A DNA stretch of 10,780 nt from positions 1 to 10,780 of the forward strand of contig CAIJZF010000269.1 in assembly GCA_903825095.1 (NCBI GenBank), read 5' to 3'. The notes beneath the pieces are model-generated. The model saw nothing but the letters and a program-made list of their open reading frames with translations. It did not search any database and was not told where the DNA came from. The position numbers and the translations under genes were made by a program. How positions within the stretch are numbered: position 1 is the stretch's first letter; every line of letters starts with the position of its first letter. The DNA is from an uncultured Bacteroidota bacterium. Lineage in GTDB: Bacteria > Bacteroidota > Bacteroidia > Chitinophagales > Chitinophagaceae. This document shows positions 1 to 6,972 of this stretch, piece after piece.

Positions 1-441
1 CAATTAGTACAAAACGATCCTAGCCGTTTTATAGATGAAATGCCAGAAGACCAAATTGATAAAAGCAGTTCTGGCGGTGGGGCAAGAAATCAATCTAGTG
101 GATGGGGATCGGCCTATGATAGAATGCAGGGCGGTAGTAACAAAAGCTGGATCGATCCAGAAAAGGCTACTAGTAAAAAAACAGAGGGGTCTAAACCTAG
201 TTATTTACCAGTAGTCCCGCCCCATACTTTAAATAAAAACCATATTCCATCGGCCAATTTCACTGCCTGTGATCCTTCGGCCCTAGAGGCAGGTAATAAG
301 ATTGAGCATCAAAAATTTGGATTTGGGGTGATTAAAGAAATTGAGGGCTCGGCCCATAACCCTATTGCCATTATCCTTTTTGATAAAAATGGCGAGAAAA
401 AGATCATGCTGAACTACGCCAAGCTTAGTATTGTACCCTAA
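1..441 (+). CDS. UvrD/PcrA-type ATP-dependent DNA helicase, C-terminal end (5' truncated)
   Basis: The reading frame is open from the first base of the window, so this is the last 146 residues of a longer protein; an internal ATG at base 40 is not the start. The opening residues (SRFIDEMPEDQI) match the end of the helicase core of superfamily 1A helicases, where SRFLxEIP-like text marks the last part of domain 2B/2A. A Gly/Ser/Asn-rich, low-complexity linker follows (about residues 16-50), then the compact C-terminal domain (about 92-146) with the motif IEHQKFGFGVIKEIEG and a final hydrophobic strand, typical of the KOW/Tudor-like tail by which UvrD and PcrA contact RNA polymerase. Such helicases unwind DNA 3'-5' in nucleotide excision repair, mismatch repair and conflict resolution. 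All ATPase motifs lie outside the window, so UvrD and PcrA cannot be told apart here. Confidence 0.88.
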   Translation, partial: QLVQNDPSRFIDEMPEDQIDKSSSGGGARNQSSGWGSAYDRMQGGSNKSWIDPEKATSKKTEGSKPSYLPVVPPHTLNKNHIPSANFTACDPSALEAGNKIEHQKFGFGVIKEIEGSAHNPIAIILFDKNGEKKIMLNYAKLSIVP

Positions 442-509
442 AAGTCTTTCGATATCGGAAAAATAAAGGTCCAATTAGCCTAAAGCCCTCTTCCTGCAAG
501 CTTTTTGAT

Positions 510-517
510 TATTTTTG
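510..517 (+). promoter_or_regulatory. Candidate Bacteroidota -7 promoter element for the NifU-like gene
   Basis: TATTTTTG is an exact match to the TAnnTTTG -7 consensus of the Bacteroidota primary sigma factor. It sits 43 bases before the start codon in a 119-base gap behind the helicase gene. I see no TTG at the expected -33 position, so the call rests on one half of the promoter. Confidence 0.45.
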
Positions 518-521
518 TAGC

Positions 522-540
522 GCGTTGAATTTTAAAACGC
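522..540 (+). repeat. Small inverted repeat in the leader of the NifU-like gene
   Basis: GCGTT (522-526) and AACGC (536-540) are inverted across a 9-base AT-rich loop, starting five bases after the candidate -7 element. It would fall at the very 5' end of the transcript or on the initiation site. It could be a 5'-stabilising hairpin, an operator half-site pair, or chance. Confidence 0.3.
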
Positions 541-560
541 ATTGAATTAAAATTGAAACT

Positions 561-1160
561 ATGATTACCACAGGCAATACCATTGTAAGTATTTATACAG
601 AAATGACTCCCAACCCAGAAACCATGAAGTTTGTGGCCAACAAACTTTTGTATCCTGGAAAAAGTATTGACATTGCTGAGGAAAGCCTTGCCTTCGCCTC
701 ACCATTGGCGAAGGAATTATTTAGTTTCCCTTTTATTAAAAGTGTTTTTATTGCCAGCAATTTTGTGACACTTACAAAAAACACTGAGCAAGATGATTGG
801 CAGGATGTAATTCCAACCATTAAAACTTTCTTGAAAGAGTATTTAGAAAATGGTGGCGCGGTAGTGAATGAAGAAGAAGTGGCTAAAATGAAGCAAGAAG
901 CGAGCAATACTGTTAATGCAGATGATGATGATATCGTGAAGCGTATTAAAGAATTATTAGAAAATTATGTAAAGCCCGCAGTGGAGATGGATGGCGGTGC
1001 CATACAATTTAAAAGTTATAACGAGGGCATCGTAAATTTAATGTTACAAGGTTCTTGTAGCGGATGCCCTTCAAGCATGGTTACTTTAAAGGCAGGTATT
1101 GAAGGCATGATGAAGCGCATGATACCTGAAGTAAAAGAAGTAGTAGCCGAGGCAGAGTAG
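561..1160 (+). CDS. NifU family Fe-S cluster carrier protein (Nfu N-terminal domain plus NifU-like C-terminal domain)
   Basis: This 199-residue protein has the two-domain Nfu layout. Residues about 10-97 form the Nfu N-terminal domain, with its signature TEMTPNPETMKFVANK. An acidic linker (about 104-124) follows, then the NifU-like domain (about 124-192) with the conserved KPAVEMDGG stretch and a CxxC pair at C166 and C169 (GSCSGCPSS). In this family two subunits bridge a 4Fe-4S cluster through the CxxC cysteines and pass it to client apoproteins in the cytoplasm. The start at base 561 is preferred over the in-frame ATG at 603 because residues 8-14 belong to the conserved N-terminal strand. 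The leader is A-rich with no Shine-Dalgarno sequence, as is normal in Bacteroidota. No other Fe-S assembly gene lies nearby. It is convergent with the lipoprotein gene. Confidence 0.93.
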   Translation: MITTGNTIVSIYTEMTPNPETMKFVANKLLYPGKSIDIAEESLAFASPLAKELFSFPFIKSVFIASNFVTLTKNTEQDDWQDVIPTIKTFLKEYLENGGAVVNEEEVAKMKQEASNTVNADDDDIVKRIKELLENYVKPAVEMDGGAIQFKSYNEGIVNLMLQGSCSGCPSSMVTLKAGIEGMMKRMIPEVKEVVAEAE

Positions 1161-1174
1161 TGGTTATAATTTTA

Positions 1175-1198
1175 TTCTAAAAATTAAAAATTTTAGAA
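1175..1198. terminator. Possible bidirectional AT-rich hairpin between convergent genes
   Basis: TTCTAAAA and TTTTAGAA are a perfect 8-base inverted repeat around an 8-base A/T loop. The hairpin lies in the 42-base gap between the stop codons of the convergent NifU-like gene and FG-GAP lipoprotein gene. T-rich tracts lie on both sides, so it could end transcripts from either direction, but the stem holds a single G-C pair and is weak. Confidence 0.4.
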
Positions 1199-1202
1199 CT
1201 AA

Positions 1203-2732
1203 TTATTTTCTGATAAACTTAGTCCCATTCCATTCCCACCTAATATTATCTTTTTTCTCTCCAGAAAAAATATCTAATTGCCCATTCTTGTCAATGTCTT
1301 GCACGCGTATGTGATAAAAACGACCGGCTGTATTGTTATCAATGTATTGACTTGTTTTATCTGTGAATGTTTTTCCTTTATCAGTAGATTTAAATAATGA
1401 GATAAAATAAATAGGTGCGCCACTGCCCATAGGATTATTATAATTTCCACTAGGAATTATTTCCTTTATACCATCGCCATCAATATCTGCAAAATCTAAA
1501 TTCATCAAATACCATTCCCCTGAAATATTTATGGCAGTTGAATTATCTAAACTAAACCCTTTACCATTTCCCCATAAGACCCTGAAGTCATTGACCCTAC
1601 TAGGAAAAATAGAGGGTACAAAAACAATGACAAGGTCTAAAAATCCATCATTATTTATGTCTACCAACTCTGATTGATATACGGTTGGTATGTCGCCAAT
1701 TCCATTAAAATCAAGGGTGAAATTGGCCTTGCCATCATTCCACATGATTCTACTTTTAATAACTTTTGATTCATTATGAAAATTGAAGGCAATAATATCT
1801 AAATCTCCATCATTGTCAATATCACCGGAACAACCACTATACCAATATCCTTGATCTGTATAGTCTTTCACCTTGTTAAAACCCGTGGGTGAGTTTAGTA
1901 AAATATTACAAATATCATAAGTGTTTAGATATCCTGCAGGTGTGTTATTAGGGGGATCCACAGCAACTAGTGAAAATATATCTGGTAGTGAATCGTTATT
2001 AAAATCACCTACTAATAATTTTGTGCCATGGGCCTCTTTAATTGTAGGGCCCGTCCAAGGGGTTTGTTTTAAAGCAGTTCCCGTGTTCATAAAAACAGAA
2101 GGCGGAGGATTCGGGGTTGGGCTTATATTTAAATCATAGCTTTCATAATAAAAAAGATCTTCTTGCCCATCTCCGTCAATATCTATTTGCATAGACTGCT
2201 CATCAATAAATGGATTATTGGCTATATATCTTGAACCGTCTGCCTTATAAATTTGTGTAGAAGAAAACCAGGTATCAAAATTAGACAACTCGTAAGATGT
2301 TTTTAAATAGTTTTTATAAATTCTACCTCTACTTACTTGAAAGCTTTGATTAGCGGAATTAGTGGAAGTGGCTTTAGAGCTTATCGTTATTTTAATGGTA
2401 TAATTTGCTTTTACAGAAAAGCCACCCGTTTTTACAACTAATGAATTTTGTGAAATAGTAGAATCTAATTTAAATATGCCAAGGGCTGTATCTAGTCTAT
2501 TTATTGCAATGGAATAAATAAAGCCAGTAGCTGGCATTTTTGAACTAACGGTAATAGTAAATTCAAGCGTGTCTTTGGTGAGCAAAAAATTGCTAGCAGA
2601 AATATCTGGGCTAAATGTAAATTTTACGGGTTCTTCTACAACTACTGGTACTATGGGGGCCGCGGGTATGGTATCTTTTTTACTACAGCCTAAAAAAGCC
2701 ATCAGAAACAAAACAAGTATACCCTTTTTCAT
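1203..2732 (-). CDS. FG-GAP/VCBS-repeat lipoprotein, likely outer membrane or surface exposed
   Basis: The 509-residue product begins with a short lipoprotein signal peptide (two Lys, hydrophobic core, FLGC with the anchor Cys at 16). It continues CSKKD, a charged stretch close to the Cys like those that send Bacteroidota lipoproteins to the surface. Residues about 35-135 are Ser/Thr-rich with alternating hydrophobics and look like an Ig-like beta-sandwich. From residue 180 on there are six Asp/Asn-rich calcium-loop motifs of FG-GAP/VCBS type, starting at residues 184, 243, 304, 358, 416 and 479 (for example DIDGDGQED, DIDNDGDLD, DINNDGFLD). The spacing is 54-63 residues, as expected for beta-propeller blades. 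A proline-rich insert (PTPNPPPS) follows the first motif. No catalytic domain is visible, so binding or adhesion is more likely than catalysis. It is the last gene of the minus-strand run, 40 bases after kdnB. Confidence 0.85.
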   Translation of the reverse strand: MKKGILVLFLMAFLGCSKKDTIPAAPIVPVVVEEPVKFTFSPDISASNFLLTKDTLEFTITVSSKMPATGFIYSIAINRLDTALGIFKLDSTISQNSLVVKTGGFSVKANYTIKITISSKATSTNSANQSFQVSRGRIYKNYLKTSYELSNFDTWFSSTQIYKADGSRYIANNPFIDEQSMQIDIDGDGQEDLFYYESYDLNISPTPNPPPSVFMNTGTALKQTPWTGPTIKEAHGTKLLVGDFNNDSLPDIFSLVAVDPPNNTPAGYLNTYDICNILLNSPTGFNKVKDYTDQGYWYSGCSGDIDNDGDLDIIAFNFHNESKVIKSRIMWNDGKANFTLDFNGIGDIPTVYQSELVDINNDGFLDLVIVFVPSIFPSRVNDFRVLWGNGKGFSLDNSTAINISGEWYLMNLDFADIDGDGIKEIIPSGNYNNPMGSGAPIYFISLFKSTDKGKTFTDKTSQYIDNNTAGRFYHIRVQDIDKNGQLDIFSGEKKDNIRWEWNGTKFIRK

Positions 2733-2772
2733 ATTAATTAATTTAAAATGAATACTGGGGGGTATCCTAAAT

Positions 2773-3846
2773 TTACAACTTACCGTAAAGATCTCTCAAT
2801 TTTTCTCGAGTCATAATGCTTTCCCAATTAGGACCCAAAGCATTTTCCCATAAAGGCTTCATGCCCATAGATACATTTATCATTGAATCGAACTGCTCTT
2901 CTGTTAAATTAGCACAAATACCTGTTGGTATTTCAATTTTGTTTTTTTCTACCATTAGCTTGAACTCTTCTACCCCAGCAGGATAATATTCCGATAAATG
3001 ATTCATCACAATACAATTACCAATACCATGCTTGGTGCCTAATAAATAACTAAGGCCATAACTTACTGCATGTGCCACCCCCACTTGGCTATAAGCAATG
3101 CTCATACCACCTGCAAAAGAAGCCATCATTAATTGGTCGTCGCTTTCTTCATCCCATTTGTCTTTATGCACAAATATTTTTTGACATAGGTCCAATGCTT
3201 TTTCTCCGTAGCTTTTACTAAACTCATTTAAAAAAGTACCTTCTAAACTTTCAATACAATGTATATAACAATCCATACCTGTATAAAAGCGTTGATTCGC
3301 TGGAACATTCTTCGTTAATTCAGGATCTAATACAATTTGATTAAAGGGTGTAAAGTCTGAGTTCATCCCTAGTTTACGTGTAGGACCTGTAAGTACTGTG
3401 GTGCGGCTTACTTCAGCACCCGTTCCACTTAGCGTTGGAATACCCACTTTATATACACCTGCTTGTTTTACTAAGTCCCAGCCTTGATAGTCTGCAGAAG
3501 AACCGGGATTGGTCATCATTAATGAAACAGCCTTGGCTAAATCTAAGGTAGAGCCACCGCCAATACCAATGATACCGCTTACTTCTCCAAACTCCGCTTT
3601 TAAATCTGCAGCAAGCGCATCTACTTGTTTGGTTTTAGGCTCATGCGTAACATCTACATATACAATTTTATCTTTTCCTCTTAAGGGTATTCTACTAGCA
3701 AGTGGTTTGCCCACAAAAAAATGATCTAAAAAAAATATCATTGGAAAATCGCCCTTACGATGTGGGGTAATAATTTCATCTACTTGATTGAAAGAGCCAC
3801 GGCCAAACACCACATAATCAACCATTTTAAAATTACGAAACTGCAT
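2773..3846 (-). CDS. kdnB: Iron-containing alcohol dehydrogenase family, probable Kdo 8-oxidase KdnB
   Basis: The 357-residue protein has the full group III (iron-dependent) alcohol dehydrogenase fold. The nucleotide-binding loop is GIGGGST (94-100) followed by LDLAKAV. The metal ligands are D192, H196, H259 and H273, in GMDCYIH, GVAHAVSYGL and GTKHGIGN. The N-terminus (FRNFKMVDYVVFGRGSF) resembles, as I recall it, the KdnB subgroup rather than butanol or glycerol dehydrogenases. KdnB oxidises the C8 hydroxyl of Kdo to an aldehyde, which the PLP enzyme KdnA then aminates to 8-amino-Kdo for the LPS inner core. The gene lies one gene away from kdsB, which supports this role. KdnA is not in the window. 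The subgroup is assigned from memory of the family, so a general alcohol dehydrogenase remains possible. It is 43 bases after the sugar porter gene. Confidence 0.78.
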   Translation of the reverse strand: MQFRNFKMVDYVVFGRGSFNQVDEIITPHRKGDFPMIFFLDHFFVGKPLASRIPLRGKDKIVYVDVTHEPKTKQVDALAADLKAEFGEVSGIIGIGGGSTLDLAKAVSLMMTNPGSSADYQGWDLVKQAGVYKVGIPTLSGTGAEVSRTTVLTGPTRKLGMNSDFTPFNQIVLDPELTKNVPANQRFYTGMDCYIHCIESLEGTFLNEFSKSYGEKALDLCQKIFVHKDKWDEESDDQLMMASFAGGMSIAYSQVGVAHAVSYGLSYLLGTKHGIGNCIVMNHLSEYYPAGVEEFKLMVEKNKIEIPTGICANLTEEQFDSMINVSMGMKPLWENALGPNWESIMTREKLRDLYGKL

Positions 3847-3866
3847 ATTTATTTTTTTACTCGTGT

Positions 3867-3874
3867 CAAAGTTA
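3867..3874 (-). promoter_or_regulatory. Candidate internal Bacteroidota -7 promoter element before kdnB
   Basis: Read on the minus strand this is TAACTTTG, an exact match to TAnnTTTG, ending 20 bases before the kdnB start codon. That spacing would give a leader of about 14 bases. No clear TTG is seen at the -33 position. If active, it would let kdnB and the FG-GAP lipoprotein be transcribed apart from the upstream genes. Confidence 0.45.
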
Positions 3875-3889
3875 CAATCTTATTAATAT

Positions 3890-5236
3890 TTATTCTGCTA
3901 ATTTCTTTTGTAGTTCTTCTAAGGAAACGCCTTTGGTTTCTGGCACTTTAGCAATAATCCAAACTAATTGCAAAGCCATCATTACTGTAAAAAAAGCAAA
4001 GATGGGCCAAGGATTCTCTTTGAAAATTCCATTTTCACTATCTAAAAATACAGGAGTTACCAAGGTAATAAGTGCAGCAAATACCCAGTGTATACTAGCA
4101 CCGAAGGCTTGTCCCTTGGCTCTAATTTGAGTAGGAAAAATTTCTGAAATTAATACCCAAATTACTGCGCCTTGTCCAATAGCATGTGATGCTATAAATA
4201 ATAATAAAAAACTAAGCATGAACTCGGGGGCACTATGATTAATAAAGCCATAGGCTACCATGGATAAACTTATAATGTATCCAAATGATCCAATGATTAA
4301 TAAAGTCTTACGACCAATGCGGTCAATTAACCAAAGACCTACAAATGTAAATACAAGATTCATTAACCCTAGTGAGATAGAACTTAGTAAAGAATTATTC
4401 TTTGCAAAGCCTGCTTCTTCTAAAATTCTAGGAGCATAATATAAAAGAAAATTAATACCCGATGCCTGATTAAAAAAAGCAACAAAAAATGCAATAGAAA
4501 TTATTTTACGGTGATGTTTAGTAAATAACTGTATACTGCCTTGCGCTTTTTCTTCTTCATACGCAGTTCTTATTTCTTGAATGGTTTGATCTATATTTTC
4601 TACACCCACAATGGCCAAGGTTTCTCTAGCACCGGCTTCGTCGTTTTTAACAGAGAATAACCATCTTGGACTTTCTGGTAAGCCTAATGTCATTAAAGTA
4701 TAAATAATAGATGGAATTAATAATACCGCTAGCATCCAACGCCAATCGTTGGCACCACCAAAGCCCGCTAAAAAATAATTTGATAAATAAGCAATTAGAA
4801 TACCAAAGACAATATTGAACTGGTACATACCTACTAATTTTCCTCTATTATTTTTATTAGAGATTTCAGAAATATAAGTAGGTGCTGCAACAGATGAAAC
4901 TCCAATAGCAATTCCTCCTATTAATCTAAAGAAAGAAAAAGTGTAAGGGTCTTGTGCAAAAGCAGAACCAATAGCAGATGCTATAAACATAACACCTAAC
5001 CATATCAATACTTTTTTACGACCATACTTTTCAGTGGGAGCACCCGCAAACACAGAGCCAATAACGGTTCCCCATAAGGCCATAGACATAATAAAAAATC
5101 CATGAAACAAAGGTGTGGTATGCCAAAGCTCTTGTATAGGTTTATCGGCACCAGAAATAACTACCATGTCAAAGCCAAAAATAAATCCTGCCAAGGCGGC
5201 CACTACAGTTGATTGAAATAATTTTCCTTTGTTCAT
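3890..5236 (-). CDS. MFS sugar porter family transporter (sugar/H+ symporter type)
   Basis: The 448-residue polytopic protein has 12 likely membrane segments and the sugar porter signatures in order. These are GFIFGFDMVVISGA in TM1, YGRKK at 71-75 in loop 2-3, the TM4 motif FFRLIGGIAIGVS, PESPRWL at 187-193 after TM6, NQASGINFLLYYAPR at 256-270 in TM7, DRIGRK at 305-310 in loop 8-9, ISEIFPTQIRAKG at 363-375 and VPETKG at 431-436. The length fits XylE/GalP/AraE-type proton-coupled importers of pentoses and hexoses. Substrate cannot be read from sequence. It lies between kdsB (40 bases upstream) and kdnB (43 bases downstream), on the same strand and probably on one transcript, although Kdo is made inside the cell and needs no such importer. 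Confidence 0.92.
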   Translation of the reverse strand: MNKGKLFQSTVVAALAGFIFGFDMVVISGADKPIQELWHTTPLFHGFFIMSMALWGTVIGSVFAGAPTEKYGRKKVLIWLGVMFIASAIGSAFAQDPYTFSFFRLIGGIAIGVSSVAAPTYISEISNKNNRGKLVGMYQFNIVFGILIAYLSNYFLAGFGGANDWRWMLAVLLIPSIIYTLMTLGLPESPRWLFSVKNDEAGARETLAIVGVENIDQTIQEIRTAYEEEKAQGSIQLFTKHHRKIISIAFFVAFFNQASGINFLLYYAPRILEEAGFAKNNSLLSSISLGLMNLVFTFVGLWLIDRIGRKTLLIIGSFGYIISLSMVAYGFINHSAPEFMLSFLLLFIASHAIGQGAVIWVLISEIFPTQIRAKGQAFGASIHWVFAALITLVTPVFLDSENGIFKENPWPIFAFFTVMMALQLVWIIAKVPETKGVSLEELQKKLAE

Positions 5237-5276
5237 AGTTAAATATTAATATTATAAAGAAGGTTTCAGTAAATAA

Positions 5277-5999
5277 TTATTGTAAAAGTTTCGCTGCTTT
5301 TATTAAATCTTCTGGGGTATCTATTTCTACTCCCATATAACTTGTAACCACCATTTTCATAGCAACACCGTTTTCTAAATAACGAAGGCATTCTATTTTT
5401 TCCGCAGCTTCTAGTGGCGACATGGGCCAATTAGTAAAATCAAGTAGGGCTTGTTTTTTAAAGGCGTACACCCCAATATGTTCGTAATAAGTAATGGCAA
5501 GTTCTGTATTTCTTACATAAGGAATAACGCTGCGTGAAAAAAATAAGGCGTTGCTATTTTTATCTACGGCTACTTTTACATAATTAGGATCGGCAATTAG
5601 TTCGGTATTGGTTAATGCCTGCATAAGTGATGCTACCTGCACTTTATCATCTTTGAAAACAGCAATGAGTTTTTCAAGAGGTTCTTTTTTTACAAAGGGT
5701 TCGTCTCCTTGTACATTCACTACAATATCAATGGCTAGATGTTCGATAGCTTCAGCAATTCTATCTGATCCACTTTCATGTTCTTTTTTACTCATGATGG
5801 CCTTACCACCATGAGAACTAATTTCATTGAATATAATTTCACTATCGGTTACTACATATACTTCATCGAAGAGGCCCGTTGCCACTGTATTATCATAGGT
5901 ATGTCTAATCACTGTTTTATCGCCCAGGGCCTGCATTAGTTTTGCTGGAAAGCGTGTGGCCGCATAGCGGGCAGGAATAAAGGCTCCAATTTTAGTCAT
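5277..5999 (-). CDS. kdsB: CMP-Kdo synthetase family cytidylyltransferase (3-deoxy-manno-octulosonate / 8-amino-Kdo cytidylyltransferase)
   Basis: The 240-residue protein matches KdsB along its whole length. The CTP-binding start is [13 protein letters not shown] (8-20, with R11, R16, K20). It is followed by SGSDRIAEA (76-84), the metal-binding VNVQGDEPF (94-102, D99), the sugar-contact stretch [10 protein letters not shown] (172-181) and EIDTPEDL (225-232). The enzyme activates Kdo with CTP to give CMP-Kdo for lipid A/LPS core synthesis in the cytoplasm. Two details differ from E. coli KdsB: PAKLM in place of PGKPL, and SGSDR in place of SGTER. Flavobacterial enzymes, as I recall them, also carry KLM and GSDR, and the Shewanella homologue associated with KdnA/KdnB prefers 8-amino-Kdo. 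With kdnB nearby, that substrate is plausible here. It is 34 bases after the hydroxylase gene. Confidence 0.9.
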   Translation of the reverse strand: MTKIGAFIPARYAATRFPAKLMQALGDKTVIRHTYDNTVATGLFDEVYVVTDSEIIFNEISSHGGKAIMSKKEHESGSDRIAEAIEHLAIDIVVNVQGDEPFVKKEPLEKLIAVFKDDKVQVASLMQALTNTELIADPNYVKVAVDKNSNALFFSRSVIPYVRNTELAITYYEHIGVYAFKKQALLDFTNWPMSPLEAAEKIECLRYLENGVAMKMVVTSYMGVEIDTPEDLIKAAKLLQ

Positions 6000-6033
6000 T
6001 ATTTTTTTATCTTATTTATCTTTTAAAACTAGA

Positions 6034-6855
6034 TTAGTAATCTGATTTTATCGATTTATCAAAAGGCGCTTTTAGTTGATAAGCAATTGACTTGTCTTTT
6101 GAATTGTCCATTACATCAAGCCCATAAGTAATTTCACTCATAGGTGTATAATTATACGTGCCTAATAAACGGTCCCAGAAAGAAAATATATTTCCATAAT
6201 TACTATCGGTTTGAGGACGCGTAATATGATGATGAATTCTATGCATATTAGGAGAGACAATTATGTATCCAAAACTTTGATCAAACCATTTTGGTATTTT
6301 AATATTCGCGTGATTGAACTGGGTTAAGACTACGCTTAAACTTTGATAAACCATGACCATCCACATAGGCGTGCCTAAAACTAGTACAGCCAAAATAGCG
6401 AAGACCGCTCTTACTACAGACTCTCCTGGATGATGTCTATTGCCAGTAGTAGTGTCTACCTGTGTATCGGCGTGGTGCACCATATGAAATTTCCATAAAA
6501 ATTTTACTTTATGTTCTATCATATGCACTAAATAAGCACCAATAAAATCTAATAATAATAAACCTGTAATAGCTTCCACCCATGGGCTTAGTTGAATAAT
6601 ATGTAGTAAACCAAAATTTTGGTTAACTGTCCAATCGCTCACCTTCACCATAACAAGTGCGAATAAAAAATTAATGACAATGGTCGTGAATGTAAAAAAC
6701 AAGTTCAGTCCTGCATGTTTAAACTTATTGTATTTAAAATTAAATAGAGGTACTGCAATTTCTACCAACCAAAAAAATGTAATGCCGCCTGCTAATAGCA
6801 AGGCTCTATGGGCGCTTGGTATATGTTCAAAATAGTTTTTTATAGTCTCTAGCAT
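6034..6855 (-). CDS. Sterol desaturase / fatty acid hydroxylase superfamily membrane protein
   Basis: The 273-residue integral membrane protein carries the histidine clusters of the di-iron hydroxylase superfamily: HMIEH at 111-115, HMVHH at 124-128, RHH at 140-142 and HRIHHH at 205-210. Several hydrophobic segments lie before and between them (about 17-38, 48-72, 95-112, 150-178). Members insert oxygen or a double bond into lipids such as sterols, fatty acids, sphingolipids or carotenoids, with the metal site facing the cytoplasm. The bacterial branch is poorly characterised and the substrate cannot be given. It is the first gene after the dnaN terminator and 34 bases upstream of kdsB, which suggests an envelope-lipid role by context only. 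Confidence 0.85.
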   Translation of the reverse strand: MLETIKNYFEHIPSAHRALLLAGGITFFWLVEIAVPLFNFKYNKFKHAGLNLFFTFTTIVINFLFALVMVKVSDWTVNQNFGLLHIIQLSPWVEAITGLLLLDFIGAYLVHMIEHKVKFLWKFHMVHHADTQVDTTTGNRHHPGESVVRAVFAILAVLVLGTPMWMVMVYQSLSVVLTQFNHANIKIPKWFDQSFGYIIVSPNMHRIHHHITRPQTDSNYGNIFSFWDRLLGTYNYTPMSEITYGLDVMDNSKDKSIAYQLKAPFDKSIKSDY

Positions 6856-6872
6856 GCTGTTTTTTTATAGCA

Positions 6873-6880
6873 TAAATGTA
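6873..6880 (-). promoter_or_regulatory. Weak candidate -7 element for the hydroxylase-kdsB-porter-kdnB run
   Basis: On the minus strand this reads TACATTTA, one mismatch from TAnnTTTG, ending 17 bases before the hydroxylase start codon and just downstream of the dnaN terminator. Position is right for the promoter of the five-gene run. No -33 TTG is visible, so this is a tentative call. Confidence 0.3.
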
Positions 6881-6922
6881 AATAAAAAAACCCGATGTTC
6901 CATTGTTTAGGCCATCGGGTTT
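6881..6922 (-). terminator. Intrinsic terminator of dnaN
   Basis: AAACCCGATG (6888-6897) and CATCGGGTTT (6913-6922) form a perfect 10-base stem with a 15-base loop. In the minus-strand RNA the stem is followed directly by a U-run (seven T including the stem end, then ATT). This is about 50 bases after the dnaN stop codon. On the plus strand the stem is not followed by a comparable T-run, so the direction is clear. A weaker imperfect hairpin (AAAGCG 6931-6936 with CGCTTT 6950-6955) lies between it and dnaN. Confidence 0.85.
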
Positions 6923-6972
6923 AGTATATAAAAGCGCTTAAAAATTAAACGCTTTATAGGGTAGGGATTATA

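Noticed and set aside
593..907. 104-codon open frame on the minus strand
   Set aside because: It lies wholly inside the NifU-like gene, whose two conserved domains and CxxC are on the other strand. No family resemblance.
1921..2139. 72-codon open frame on the plus strand
   Set aside because: Gly/Val-rich shadow of the FG-GAP lipoprotein gene, which has clear repeats on the minus strand through the same bases.
3760..3951. 63-codon plus-strand frame spanning the kdnB-porter gap, rich in hydrophobic residues
   Set aside because: It could mimic a small membrane protein, but both ends overlap well-supported genes and the hydrophobicity comes from AT-rich antisense codons.
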